DNA from: DATMXT01 sp035560415
GTDB lineage: Bacteria > Bacillota > Clostridia > Oscillospirales > Feifaniaceae
Length of the DNA: 34,841 nt
Assembly (NCBI GenBank): GCA_035560415.1
Contig: DATMZG010000004.1
Coordinates: 1 to 34,841, forward strand
Direction: 5' to 3'
The notes beneath the pieces are model-generated. The model searched no databases and had not been told where the DNA came from. It saw nothing but the letters and a program-made list of their open reading frames with translations. Below are positions 23,484-31,214 of the stretch, piece after piece (the first letter of the stretch is position 1; each line of letters opens with the position of its first letter). Both the position numbers and the translations under genes were made by a program.

Positions 23484-25333
23484 ATAAGAGCTTCGGCGAC
23501 CGTGTGATTTTAGCGGACGTCGGCTTCGACATTGAACGCGGCGAGCGGGTCGGCCTCATCGGGCGCAACGGCAGCGGAAAGACGACGCTGCTGCGCATTC
23601 TGACAGGCGACAGCTACGCCGACAAGGGCGATGTGCACATCGAGCCCGCCGCCCGCGTCGAGGTTTTGGAGCAGATTCCCCGCGCAGGCGCGGGGGATAC
23701 CGTCGAGGCCGTCATATGGACGGCCTTTGACCATTTGCGGGAGATGGAGAGGCGCATTGCGGCCATGGAGGACGAGATGGCGAGCGACCACAGCGCCCCG
23801 CTGCTCAAAGCCTACGACCGGCTGCGGGTCGAGTACGACACGGCGGGCGGCTACGAGCAGGATTTGAACTTCGCCCGCACCGTGGCGGGGCTCAGTTTTG
23901 ACGCACAGTTTTTGTCCCGTGAATTCAACGGACTTTCGGGCGGCGAGAAGACCAAGGTCAACCTCGCCCGCATCATCCTCTCCTCCCCCGAGGTGCTGCT
24001 GCTCGACGAGCCGACAAACCACCTCGACATGCGCTCCATTGAGTGGATTGAGGAGTTTTTGGCAAGCTACAAGGGCACTGTCATCCTGATCTCCCACGAC
24101 CGGTATTTTCTCGACCGGGTCTGCACCCGCATCATTGAGCTTGCGGGGGGCGGTGTCACCTCGTTTTCCGGCAATTACAGCGAATACATGGCCTGGAAAG
24201 AGGCCAGAGCCGAGCAGCTTGAGAAGCTCTATGAGCGCGAGCAGGCCGAAATCGACCGGCTGGAGACCGTCTCCGAAAAGCTTCTCGGCTGGGGCATTCA
24301 GACCGAGCGGCTGTCGCGCGCAGCCCTCTCCATGAGAAAGCGCATTGAGCGGCTTCGGGCAAACCGCACGACCCGCATTGCGCGGGACAACCGCCGCATT
24401 CACGCCGTCATAAACGACGGCGGCCGGACCGGATACGACCTCCTTTCGGTCATCGACGTCGCGGCGGGCTATGACGGGGAGCCCGTTTTTGAGGACGTCA
24501 CCCTCGACGTCAAGCAGGGGGAGCGCATTGCGCTGCTCGGCGACAACGGCGCCGGCAAGACCACGTTTTTTAAGCTGCTGACCGGCGAAAAAAAGCCCAT
24601 GTCGGGGCGCATCAAATTCGGCGCAAATGTCAAGGTCGGGCTCATGCCCCAGACCGTCACGTTCGAGCACCCGGAGCGAAATCTGGTCGACACCCTGCTC
24701 TACGCCAACCCGGTGACGGCCCAGATCGCCCGTGACCGGCTCGCGGCTTACGACTTTGTCGGCGAGGAGGTCTTTAAGCTGGTGGCCGACCTTTCGGGCG
24801 GCGAGCTCTCGCGGCTCAAGCTGTGTCTCTTGAGCTTTGAGCCCATCAACCTGTTTTTGCTGGACGAGCCCACGAATCACCTCGACATCGCGGCCCGCGA
24901 GTGGATTGAAAACACTCTCGAGGAATATGAGGGCGCCATGATTTTCATCTCCCACGACCGCTACTTCATCAGCCGCTTCGCCGACCGCATTCTGACGGTG
25001 GCGGACGGGCATATCGACGCGTTTTCCGGGGATTTCGAGGCATATCGGCAGGCCCGCACGGGGCCGGCCGCCCCCGTGAAAATCTACGACAAAAAGCCAA
25101 AGACAAAAGAAGTCTCCCCCGCCAAGGCGGAGCGGGTGCGCGAGCGGGCCATTGCCGCCTGCGAGCGCGACATTGCGGCCCTTGAGCGGGAGCTTGCCGG
25201 TGTGAAAGGCGATATGGACGCCGCCTCGACCGACTACGAGGCGCTGGAAGCGCTCACTGCGCGCGAAGCGGATTTGCGCGATGAGATAGACAGACTCTAT
25301 TCCAAGCTGGACGAATTATATGAGGGGGTATGA
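23456..25333 (+). CDS. ABC-F family ATP-binding protein (ribosome-associated type)
   Basis: A 625-residue protein with two ABC domains and no membrane segments, the ABC-F design of translation factors and ribosome-protection proteins. Domain 1 has Walker A IGRNGSGKTTLLRIL, signature LSGGEKTKVNLARI and Walker B VLLLDEPTNHLD. Domain 2 has LLGDNGAGKTTFFKLL, LSGGELSRLKL and FLLDEPTNHLD. The linker between them is helical and charged (about residues 240-320). The C-terminus is a predicted coiled coil (about 560-620, ending near RDEIDRLYSKLDELYEG), as in Uup-like and several Firmicute members. Whether it gives antibiotic resistance or serves translation generally cannot be decided. Its 3' end was copied during the M20 duplication; see 26644-26715. 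Confidence 0.93.
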   Translation: MPIISVNHLNKSFGDRVILADVGFDIERGERVGLIGRNGSGKTTLLRILTGDSYADKGDVHIEPAARVEVLEQIPRAGAGDTVEAVIWTAFDHLREMERRIAAMEDEMASDHSAPLLKAYDRLRVEYDTAGGYEQDLNFARTVAGLSFDAQFLSREFNGLSGGEKTKVNLARIILSSPEVLLLDEPTNHLDMRSIEWIEEFLASYKGTVILISHDRYFLDRVCTRIIELAGGGVTSFSGNYSEYMAWKEARAEQLEKLYEREQAEIDRLETVSEKLLGWGIQTERLSRAALSMRKRIERLRANRTTRIARDNRRIHAVINDGGRTGYDLLSVIDVAAGYDGEPVFEDVTLDVKQGERIALLGDNGAGKTTFFKLLTGEKKPMSGRIKFGANVKVGLMPQTVTFEHPERNLVDTLLYANPVTAQIARDRLAAYDFVGEEVFKLVADLSGGELSRLKLCLLSFEPINLFLLDEPTNHLDIAAREWIENTLEEYEGAMIFISHDRYFISRFADRILTVADGHIDAFSGDFEAYRQARTGPAAPVKIYDKKPKTKEVSPAKAERVRERAIAACERDIAALERELAGVKGDMDAASTDYEALEALTAREADLRDEIDRLYSKLDELYEGV

Positions 25334-25336
25334 GTG

Positions 25337-26590
25337 ATGAGCGGTATCAACACCCGTGAGGCAGTCTACGCGAATGAGAGCTATACGGTGGCGGTGCGCA
25401 GGCATCTGCACATAAACGCTGAGACCTCGGGGAACGAAGTCAAAACCACCGAGTACATCAAAGGCGAGTTTGAAAAAATGGGCATTGAGGCAAAAGAGGT
25501 GGAGCACGGCGGCCTCATTGCCATTCTCGAAGGGGCCCGCCCCGGCAAGTCCATCATTTGCCGGGCCGACTGCGACGCCTTGCCCATGTCCGAGAGCGAC
25601 TGCAACTTGAAGGGGCCCCGGCTCTGCAAGTCGGAAAATCCGGACGCGATGCACGCCTGCGGCCACGACGGCCATGTCGCCATGGCCATGACCGCCGCAA
25701 AAGTGCTTGCAGAGAATAAGGACAAGTGGGCCGGCCGCGTCATTTTCGCCATTGAGCGGGGCGAGGAAAACGGCTGGGGCGCAGTCCAAATGCTCGACGC
25801 GCTGCGGGGCCTCGGCCCCATTGACGGGTGCTACGGCAACCACCTCTACTGCGAGCTGCCCACCGGCAAAATTTCAGTTGAGCCCGGCTCCCGCATGGCG
25901 GCCGGCGCCGGCGGCATGATTAAGCTCACGGGCCGCGGCGGCCACGGCTCCCGCCCGGACCTCTGCGTCAACCCGCTGGACGCCTTTGTCGACATTTACG
26001 CCTCCTGCAAAGAGCTGCTGGCCGTAAAGCTCAACCCCTTCTCCCCCGTCACTTTCACAGTCGGCGCCGTCACTTACGGCACGGTCGGCAACATCATTCC
26101 GGATGACTTGACCTTTTTCGCCGGCTTCAGGTTTGCCGACTTCACAAAGTCCGGAAAAGCCACTGTGGAGGGCCTTAGGAAGATCGTTGAGACCTGCTGC
26201 GAAAAGCACGGCGTGACATACGAGATGAGCTTGCGCGCCCTCGACATGGCCGTCATCAACAACCCCGACTGCTCGGCAATTGCCGAAGCTGCCATCACAA
26301 AGGCGCTGGGCCCCGAGTATGTCGGGTATCACGAGCCCTGGTTGGCCTCAGAGGACTTTGGCATGTACCTCAAGTACTGGCCCGGCGTCTTCGCCTTTGT
26401 CGGCATTCAAAACGAGGAATTTGGCTCAGGCGCCCCTCACCACAACACGAATTTCGACATTGACGAGGCGGCGCTGTCCATCGGCGCATGCGGCACGCTG
26501 CAATATATCCTCGACTTTCTGGAAAACGACAAGCCCATTCGCCACACGCCCGAGACCCGCACCCCCGAAGAGCTGATGAACGCCGTTTGA
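25337..26590 (+). CDS. M20 family amidohydrolase/peptidase, copy 1
   Basis: A 417-residue metal-dependent hydrolase of family M20 (M20D-like, related to N-acyl-amino-acid and IAA-amino-acid amidohydrolases). Metal-site residues are visible as in the plant enzyme ILL2: Cys108 and His110 in HACGHDGH, Glu143-Glu144 in ERGEENGWG (Glu-Glu pair with the catalytic base), His169 in GNHLYCE, and His in HHNTNFDID near the end. RADCDALPM and LASEDFGMY are further family motifs. No signal peptide: it is cytoplasmic. ATG 25337 was chosen because the other two copies begin at the same place; a GTG lies one codon earlier. It starts four bases after the ABC-F stop. Probable role: cleaving amide bonds of imported short peptides or acylated amino acids. 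Confidence 0.92.
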   Translation: MSGINTREAVYANESYTVAVRRHLHINAETSGNEVKTTEYIKGEFEKMGIEAKEVEHGGLIAILEGARPGKSIICRADCDALPMSESDCNLKGPRLCKSENPDAMHACGHDGHVAMAMTAAKVLAENKDKWAGRVIFAIERGEENGWGAVQMLDALRGLGPIDGCYGNHLYCELPTGKISVEPGSRMAAGAGGMIKLTGRGGHGSRPDLCVNPLDAFVDIYASCKELLAVKLNPFSPVTFTVGAVTYGTVGNIIPDDLTFFAGFRFADFTKSGKATVEGLRKIVETCCEKHGVTYEMSLRALDMAVINNPDCSAIAEAAITKALGPEYVGYHEPWLASEDFGMYLKYWPGVFAFVGIQNEEFGSGAPHHNTNFDIDEAALSIGACGTLQYILDFLENDKPIRHTPETRTPEELMNAV

Positions 26591-26643
26591 CGCAAAGCGC
26601 TGTTCTAAATAAAATACGGGGAATCCTATACCGATATCGGAAA

Positions 26644-26715
26644 CGCTCACTGCGCGCAAAGAGGCTTTGCGCGATGAGATAGACAGACTCTGCTCCAAAT
26701 TGGACGAATGATATG
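26644..26715 (+). pseudogene. Relic of the ABC-F gene 3' end between M20 copies 1 and 2
   Basis: This stretch aligns without gaps with 25251-25322, the last codons of the ABC-F gene, and the similarity continues through the ribosome binding site into the M20 start. About one base in seven differs. Read in the old frame it gives LTARKEALRDEIDRLCSKLDE followed by TGA, against LTAREADLRDEIDRLYSKLDE in the intact gene. It shows the duplicated unit began inside the ABC-F gene. No function is needed for it beyond carrying the copied ribosome binding site. Confidence 0.85.
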
Positions 26716-26729
26716 AGGAGGTATAAGTT

Positions 26730-27983
26730 ATGAGCGAAATCAAAACCCGTGAGGCAATTTATGCAAATGAAGACTATACGGTGGCGGTCCGCAGGCATCT
26801 GCACAAACACGCTGAGACCTCGGGAAACGAAGTCAAAACCATTGAGTATCTCAAAGGCGAGTTTGCAAAAATGGGCATTGACGCAACTGAGGTGGAGCAC
26901 GGCGGCCTCATCGCCATTCTCGAAGGTGCCCGCCCCGGCAAATCCGTCATTTGCAGGGCCGACTGCGACGCGCTGCCCATGCCCGAGAGCGACTGCAATT
27001 TGAAGGGGCCCCGGGTCTGCAAATCCGAAAACCCGAACGCGATGCACGCCTGCGGCCACGACGGCCACGTCGCCATGGCCATGACCGTCGCAAAAGTGCT
27101 TTCCGAAAACAAGGACAAGTGGGCCGGCCGCGTCATTTTCGTCATTGAGCGCGGCGAGGAAAACGGCTGGGGCGGAACTTATTTGCTCAACGCGCTGCTG
27201 AAACTCGGCCCCATTGACGGCTGCTACGCCAATCACCTCTATTCTGAGCTGCCCACCGGCAAAATCTCGGTCGAGGCAGGTCCCCGCATGTCGGCCCCCG
27301 TCGGCATCAATGTCAAACTGACCGGCCGCGGCGGCCACGGCTCCCGCCCCGACCTGTGCATCAACCCGCTCGACGCCTTCTGTGACATTTACGCCTCCTG
27401 CAAAGAGCTGGTGGCCGTCAAAATCAACCCCTTCTCGCCCGTCACTTTCGTCGTCGGCACCATGACCTACGGCACGGTCGGCAACATCATTCCGGACGAC
27501 CTGACTTTTGCCGGTTCCTTCCGGCTTGCCGACTTCTCCAAGTCGGGAGAGGCCGTCGTCTCCGGCTTCAAAAAAATCGTCGAAACCTGCCGCGAAAAGC
27601 ACGGCGTGAAGTACGAGATGAATTTGCGCGGACTCGACATGGCCGTCATCACCAACCCCGACTGCGCGGCAATCGCCGAGGCTGCCGTCACAAAGGCGCT
27701 CGGAGCCGAGTATCTCGGTTATCACGAGCCCTGGATGGCCTCCGAGGACTTTGGCCTGTATCTCAAGTACTGGCCCGGCGTCTTCGCCTTTGTCGGCATT
27801 CAAAACGAGGAGCTTGGCTCCGGCGCCCCCCACCACAACACGAATTTTGACATTGACGAGGCGGCGCTGTCCATCGGCGCGACCGGCACGCTGCAATATC
27901 TCCTTGACTTCCTCGAGAGCGACAAGCCCATTCGCCACACGCCCGAGACCCGCACCCCCGAAGAGCTCCTGAACGCCATTTGA
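26730..27983 (+). CDS. M20 family amidohydrolase/peptidase, copy 2
   Basis: A 417-residue paralogue of the upstream gene, alignable over its full length without gaps and identical at most positions by eye. All metal-site motifs are kept: HACGHDGH (Cys108, His110), ERGEENGWG (Glu143, Glu144), ANHLYSE (His169), ASEDFGLY and HHNTNFDID. Differences cluster in segments expected to line the substrate pocket, for instance GTYLLNALLKLG against AVQMLDALRGLG, and SAPVGINVKLTG against AAGAGGMIKLTG. This suggests that the copies split substrate range. GAGGAGGT precedes the ATG, copied from the ABC-F/M20 junction. Codon use is the same as in its neighbours. Confidence 0.92.
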   Translation: MSEIKTREAIYANEDYTVAVRRHLHKHAETSGNEVKTIEYLKGEFAKMGIDATEVEHGGLIAILEGARPGKSVICRADCDALPMPESDCNLKGPRVCKSENPNAMHACGHDGHVAMAMTVAKVLSENKDKWAGRVIFVIERGEENGWGGTYLLNALLKLGPIDGCYANHLYSELPTGKISVEAGPRMSAPVGINVKLTGRGGHGSRPDLCINPLDAFCDIYASCKELVAVKINPFSPVTFVVGTMTYGTVGNIIPDDLTFAGSFRLADFSKSGEAVVSGFKKIVETCREKHGVKYEMNLRGLDMAVITNPDCAAIAEAAVTKALGAEYLGYHEPWMASEDFGLYLKYWPGVFAFVGIQNEELGSGAPHHNTNFDIDEAALSIGATGTLQYLLDFLESDKPIRHTPETRTPEELLNAI

Positions 27984-28021
27984 CGAAGGTCCCGGCACTG
28001 CCCTGTCTCTTTGCGGTTTGA

Positions 28022-28050
28022 CGAATCAGACGAATATTATGAGGAGGTGT
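28022..28050 (+). repeat. Short remnant of the same junction before M20 copy 3
   Basis: GACGAATATTATGAGGAGGTGTGAGT near the start of copy 3 resembles GACGAATTATATGAGGGGGTATGAGT at the ABC-F/copy 1 junction. Only about 27 bases of similarity remain, so this duplication carried less of the ABC-F end or is older. Confidence 0.55.
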
Positions 28051-28055
28051 GAGTA

Positions 28056-29309
28056 ATGAACAGCATCAATACCCGTGAGGCAATTTACGCGCATGAGGAC
28101 TATACCGTGGCAGTGCGCAGGCATTTGCACAAAGTCGCCGAGACCTCGAGTCTCGAAGTCAAAACCATCGAATATATCAAAGGTGAGTTTGCGAAACTTG
28201 GCATTGAGGCCAAAGACGTGGAGCACGGCGGCCTCATTGCGGTGATGGAGAGCGGGCGCCCCGGCAAGTCCATCATTTACCGGGCCGACTGCGACGCGCT
28301 GCCCATGCCCGAGAGCGACTGCAATTTGAAGCGCCCCCGTGTCTGCAAGTCGGAAAATCCGAACACCATGCACGCCTGCGGCCACGACGGCCACATCGCC
28401 ATCGCCCTGACCGTCGCAAAAGCGCTCTCCGAAAACAAGGACAAGTGGGCCGGCCGCGTCATATTCGCCATTGAGCGCGGCGAGGAGAACGGCTGGGGCG
28501 CAAACCGGCTGCTCGACGCGCTGCGGCTGCTCGGCCCGGTGGACGGCTGCTACGGCAACCACCTCTTCGCTGAGCTGCCCACCGGCAAGCTCTCGGTCGA
28601 GGCAGGTCTCCGCATGTCGGCGCCCGTCGGCTTCACGGTCAGGCTCACGGGCCGCGGCGGCCACGGCTCCCGCCCGGACCTCTGCGTCAACCCGCTGGAC
28701 GCCTTCAACGACATTTACGCCTCCTGCAAAGAGCTGCTGGCCGTCAAAATCAACCCCTTTTCCCCCGTCACTTTCGTCGTCGGCACCGTCGCTTACGGCA
28801 CGGTCGGCAACATCATTCCGGACAACCTGACTTTTTCCGGCTCCTTCCGGCTTGCCGACTTCTCAAAGTCGGGCGAGGCCGTCGTCTCCGGCTTTAAGAA
28901 AATCATCGCCCTCTGCTGCGAAAAGCACGGCGTGAAGTACGAGCTCGACCTGCAGGCATATGACATGGCCGTCATCAACAACCCCGACTGCTCGGCAATC
29001 GCGCAGGCCGCCGTCACAAAGGCGCTCGGGCCCGAGTACATCGGGACCCACGAGCCCTGGATGGCCTCCGAGGGCTTTGGCATGTACCTCAAGTACTGGC
29101 CCGGCATCTACGCCTTTGTCGGCATTCAAAACGAGGAGTTCGGCTCAGGCGCCCCTCACCACAACACAAATTTCGACATTGACGAGGCGGCGCTGCCCAT
29201 CGGCGCATGCGGCACGATGCAGTACATCCTCGACTTCCTCGAAAACGACAAGCCCATTCGCCACACGCCCGAAACCCGCAGCCCCGACGAGCTGACAAAC
29301 GCCATCTGA
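28056..29309 (+). CDS. M20 family amidohydrolase/peptidase, copy 3 (altered SEDF motif)
   Basis: Third 417-residue paralogue, also gapless against the other two. The metal-site motifs are intact: HACGHDGH, ERGEENGWG, GNHLFAE and HHNTNFDID. One conserved motif differs: WMASEGFGMY has Gly340 where copies 1 and 2, and M20D enzymes generally, have Asp (SEDF). The change is a single base (GAC to GGC). Other copy-specific changes include RRLDALRLLG-type residues after the Glu-Glu pair and SAPVGFTVRLTG. The gene otherwise looks under normal constraint, with an intact frame and good ribosome binding site, so altered activity rather than decay is the better guess. No terminator separates it from the nitroreductase gene. 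Confidence 0.92.
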   Translation: MNSINTREAIYAHEDYTVAVRRHLHKVAETSSLEVKTIEYIKGEFAKLGIEAKDVEHGGLIAVMESGRPGKSIIYRADCDALPMPESDCNLKRPRVCKSENPNTMHACGHDGHIAIALTVAKALSENKDKWAGRVIFAIERGEENGWGANRLLDALRLLGPVDGCYGNHLFAELPTGKLSVEAGLRMSAPVGFTVRLTGRGGHGSRPDLCVNPLDAFNDIYASCKELLAVKINPFSPVTFVVGTVAYGTVGNIIPDNLTFSGSFRLADFSKSGEAVVSGFKKIIALCCEKHGVKYELDLQAYDMAVINNPDCSAIAQAAVTKALGPEYIGTHEPWMASEGFGMYLKYWPGIYAFVGIQNEEFGSGAPHHNTNFDIDEAALPIGACGTMQYILDFLENDKPIRHTPETRSPDELTNAI

Positions 29310-29355
29310 CGGCGGTGTCGGTAAAGTCTTTGCCTTAATTCACAGGAGGAAACTC

Positions 29356-29862
29356 ATGCTTGAAACTATCTTAGCGCGGCGCAGCATTCGCAAATACACG
29401 GGCGAGCCCGTGACGGACGAAGCGCTCAACCGAATTTTCCGCGCCGCCATGTCCACCCCCTCGGCCTGCGACTGCAGGCCTTGGGAATTTGTCGTCGTCC
29501 GCGACGCCGCAAAGAAAAAAGAGCTCGCGGGCCTTGGCCGGTATACCGGCATGGCGGCGGACGCAGACCTTGTCATCTTCGTCTGCGCCGTACCCGAGCG
29601 GCAGGCCGTCTGCCCCGGATTTTTCCCGCAGGACTGCGGGGCCGTCTGCCAGTCTATCCTGCTCCAGGTCACGGCCGAGGGGCTCGGCGCCGTCTGGTGC
29701 GGCGTCTACCCAGGCGAAAAAATCATGGAAAAAGCCGCCCGTATCCTTGGCACGCCGGACGGCGTCATCCCCTTTGCCATGCTCTGCGTCGGGAAGCCTG
29801 CCGAGCACCCCGCCCCCCGCGACCGCTATGAAGAGGCCCGTATTCACCACGAAAATTGGTAG
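29356..29862 (+). CDS. Nitroreductase-family flavoprotein
   Basis: A 168-residue FMN-dependent oxidoreductase of the nitroreductase family. The N-terminus LETILARRSIRKYTGEPV is the family signature, with the Arg-Ser-x-Arg FMN phosphate site; MSTPSACDCRPWEFVVVRD is the second FMN-contact segment and the C-terminal part has LGAVWCGVYPGEKI and the conserved GKPAEHP. The family reduces nitro compounds, quinones, flavins or enones with NAD(P)H, and short clostridial members often have unknown substrates. AGGAGG lies seven bases before the ATG. It is co-transcribed with the M20 cluster and the FAH gene. Confidence 0.9.
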   Translation: MLETILARRSIRKYTGEPVTDEALNRIFRAAMSTPSACDCRPWEFVVVRDAAKKKELAGLGRYTGMAADADLVIFVCAVPERQAVCPGFFPQDCGAVCQSILLQVTAEGLGAVWCGVYPGEKIMEKAARILGTPDGVIPFAMLCVGKPAEHPAPRDRYEEARIHHENW

Positions 29863-29875
29863 GAGGATAAACAAT

Positions 29876-30715
29876 ATGAAGTTGCTCAATTTTGTTTCGG
29901 ACGGCGAAGTGAAGCTCGGCGTCCTGACGGAAAACGGTGTTGCGGTCATGACGGGGGCAGTGGGTTTCCCGCAGACCATGCAGGAGGCCATTGAGCTTGA
30001 CATTCCCGCTTTGAATGCGCTCGACCTCTCGTCCCTGCCGACCGTCTGCCCTGACTGCATCACTTACGCCCCGGTCGTGACGGCACCCGAGAAAATCATT
30101 TGCGTCGGACTCAACTATCTTGAGCATGTCAAGGAGTCCTATGCCGAAGTGCCCAAGTGGCCCTGCCTCTTCAGCAAGTTCAACACGGCCCTCGCCGCCC
30201 ACGGCGAGACCGTCGTGCTCCCCGCCGTCGATGAAAAATATGACTACGAGGCCGAGCTTGTCATCGTCATCGGCAAGGGCGGCCGTGACATCGCCAAAAA
30301 GGACGCAAAGGACCACGTCTTTGGCTACACCTGCGGCAACGACCTCTCGGCCCGGACTCTCCAGTTTCGCACCGGCCAGTGGCTGACCGGCAAGACCATT
30401 GACAAGTTCGGGCCGGTCGGCCCCGTCATTGCGACGGCCGACGTCACCGACGGCGACAACCTGCCCATCAAGCTCATTCGAAACGGCGTCGTCTGCCAGG
30501 ACTCCAACACGAACGACCTCGTCTTTGACGTGTCGACCATCGTGAGCTACTGCTCGCTGTTTGTCACCTTAAAGCCGGGCGACATCATTTTCACCGGCAC
30601 GCCGCAGGGCGTCATCGGCGGCAAATCCGAGGGGGAGAAAAACTGGCTGAAGCCCGGCGAGGTGCTGACCGTCGCCATTGAGGGCATCGGCGAGCTGACC
30701 AACACGCTGGCATAA
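29876..30715 (+). CDS. Fumarylacetoacetate hydrolase (FAH) family protein
   Basis: A 279-residue member of the FAH superfamily, which cleaves C-C bonds in beta-diketo acids or decarboxylates and isomerises related compounds. Metal ligands are apparent: Glu125 and Glu127 in DYEAELVIVIGKGG and Asp156 in TCGNDLSARTLQ. Additional motifs are CVGLNYLEHVKE, KFGPVGPVI and FTGTPQGV, all typical of the bacterial HpcE/YcgM-like branch. AGGAGG precedes ATG 29876, which lies 13 bases after the nitroreductase stop; upstream in-frame codons overlap that gene and are rejected. It is the last gene of the operon. Together with the HpcH/HpaI-type aldolase it recalls the final steps of meta-cleavage pathways such as homoprotocatechuate breakdown, but ring-cleaving genes are absent, so another keto acid is more likely. 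Confidence 0.9.
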   Translation: MKLLNFVSDGEVKLGVLTENGVAVMTGAVGFPQTMQEAIELDIPALNALDLSSLPTVCPDCITYAPVVTAPEKIICVGLNYLEHVKESYAEVPKWPCLFSKFNTALAAHGETVVLPAVDEKYDYEAELVIVIGKGGRDIAKKDAKDHVFGYTCGNDLSARTLQFRTGQWLTGKTIDKFGPVGPVIATADVTDGDNLPIKLIRNGVVCQDSNTNDLVFDVSTIVSYCSLFVTLKPGDIIFTGTPQGVIGGKSEGEKNWLKPGEVLTVAIEGIGELTNTLA

Positions 30716-30720
30716 CAAAA

Positions 30721-30747
30721 AAGTGCGGGGGATTTTCCCCCGCACTT
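30721..30747. terminator. Terminator between FAH and gtrA-like genes
   Basis: A perfect 11-bp stem (30721-30731 with 30737-30747) and 5-base loop. The U-tract is on the minus strand, so it best serves the gtrA-like gene; on the plus strand it gives a hairpin without a T-run that may still end or protect the nine-gene transcript. Confidence 0.8.
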
Positions 30748-30758
30748 CAAAAGAGTAC

Positions 30759-31166
30759 TTATTTGTGATTGCGGAAAACGAGAAAACGGGCCGCAAAATA
30801 ATTCCACAGGAAAACGGCGCCCATGAGCGGAATTTTCACGAGCCACGGCTCCAGCCCATACCGTGTGCAGAGCCATTTGAGCAGGGCGGAGCTGACAACT
30901 GTGTTGAAAGCCAGCAGTGCGGCGTACCGCGCGGCTTCGGCCGTCATTCTCCCCTTGGAGCGAAAGCTCCAGGTGCGGTTGAGCAGATAGCACCAGACGG
31001 CCCCCGCGAGCATTCCGGCGCCGTTTGCGGCAACTTCGGCAAAAAGCTCCATGCCGCCGCTTTTCATTCCGGTCAGCACCAGCAAAAACACGGTGTAGTC
31101 GACCGCAAACCCGCTCGCCCCCACAATCGCATACCGCAAAAAACTGGTGTTCAGCAGTTTCCCCAT
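30759..31166 (-). CDS. GtrA-like membrane protein
   Basis: A 135-residue protein with four hydrophobic segments, the GtrA/DPMS-like family layout. Visible family features are LRYAIVGASGFAVDYTVFLLVL at the N-terminus, NGAGMLAGAVWCYLLNRTWSF in the middle (the NRxWxF motif) and WNYFAARFLVFRN at the end. GtrA proteins are thought to help move lipid-linked sugars across the membrane or to assist glycosyltransferases of cell-surface polysaccharides. AGAGGTG precedes the ATG. It stands alone on the minus strand, divergent from the aminopeptidase gene by 48 bases, with its terminator just downstream. Confidence 0.9.
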   Translation of the reverse strand: MGKLLNTSFLRYAIVGASGFAVDYTVFLLVLTGMKSGGMELFAEVAANGAGMLAGAVWCYLLNRTWSFRSKGRMTAEAARYAALLAFNTVVSSALLKWLCTRYGLEPWLVKIPLMGAVFLWNYFAARFLVFRNHK

Positions 31167-31214
31167 ACATTCACCTCTTGTTGTAGCTTAATCCAAATAC
31201 AAGGAGCGGTCAAT

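Noticed and set aside
23510..25012. A 500-codon frame opposite the ABC-F gene
   Set aside because: Low-complexity antisense translation with no motifs; the plus strand holds both complete ABC domains.
26370..27998. A 542-codon minus-strand frame across M20 copies 1 and 2
   Set aside because: The same frame pattern recurs opposite all three M20 copies, as expected for shadows of paralogues.
30723..31214. Upstream extension of the DppA frame through the gtrA-like region
   Set aside because: The extension reads antisense through the GtrA gene and a terminator; the ATG at 31215 has a good ribosome binding site and gives the family N-terminus.
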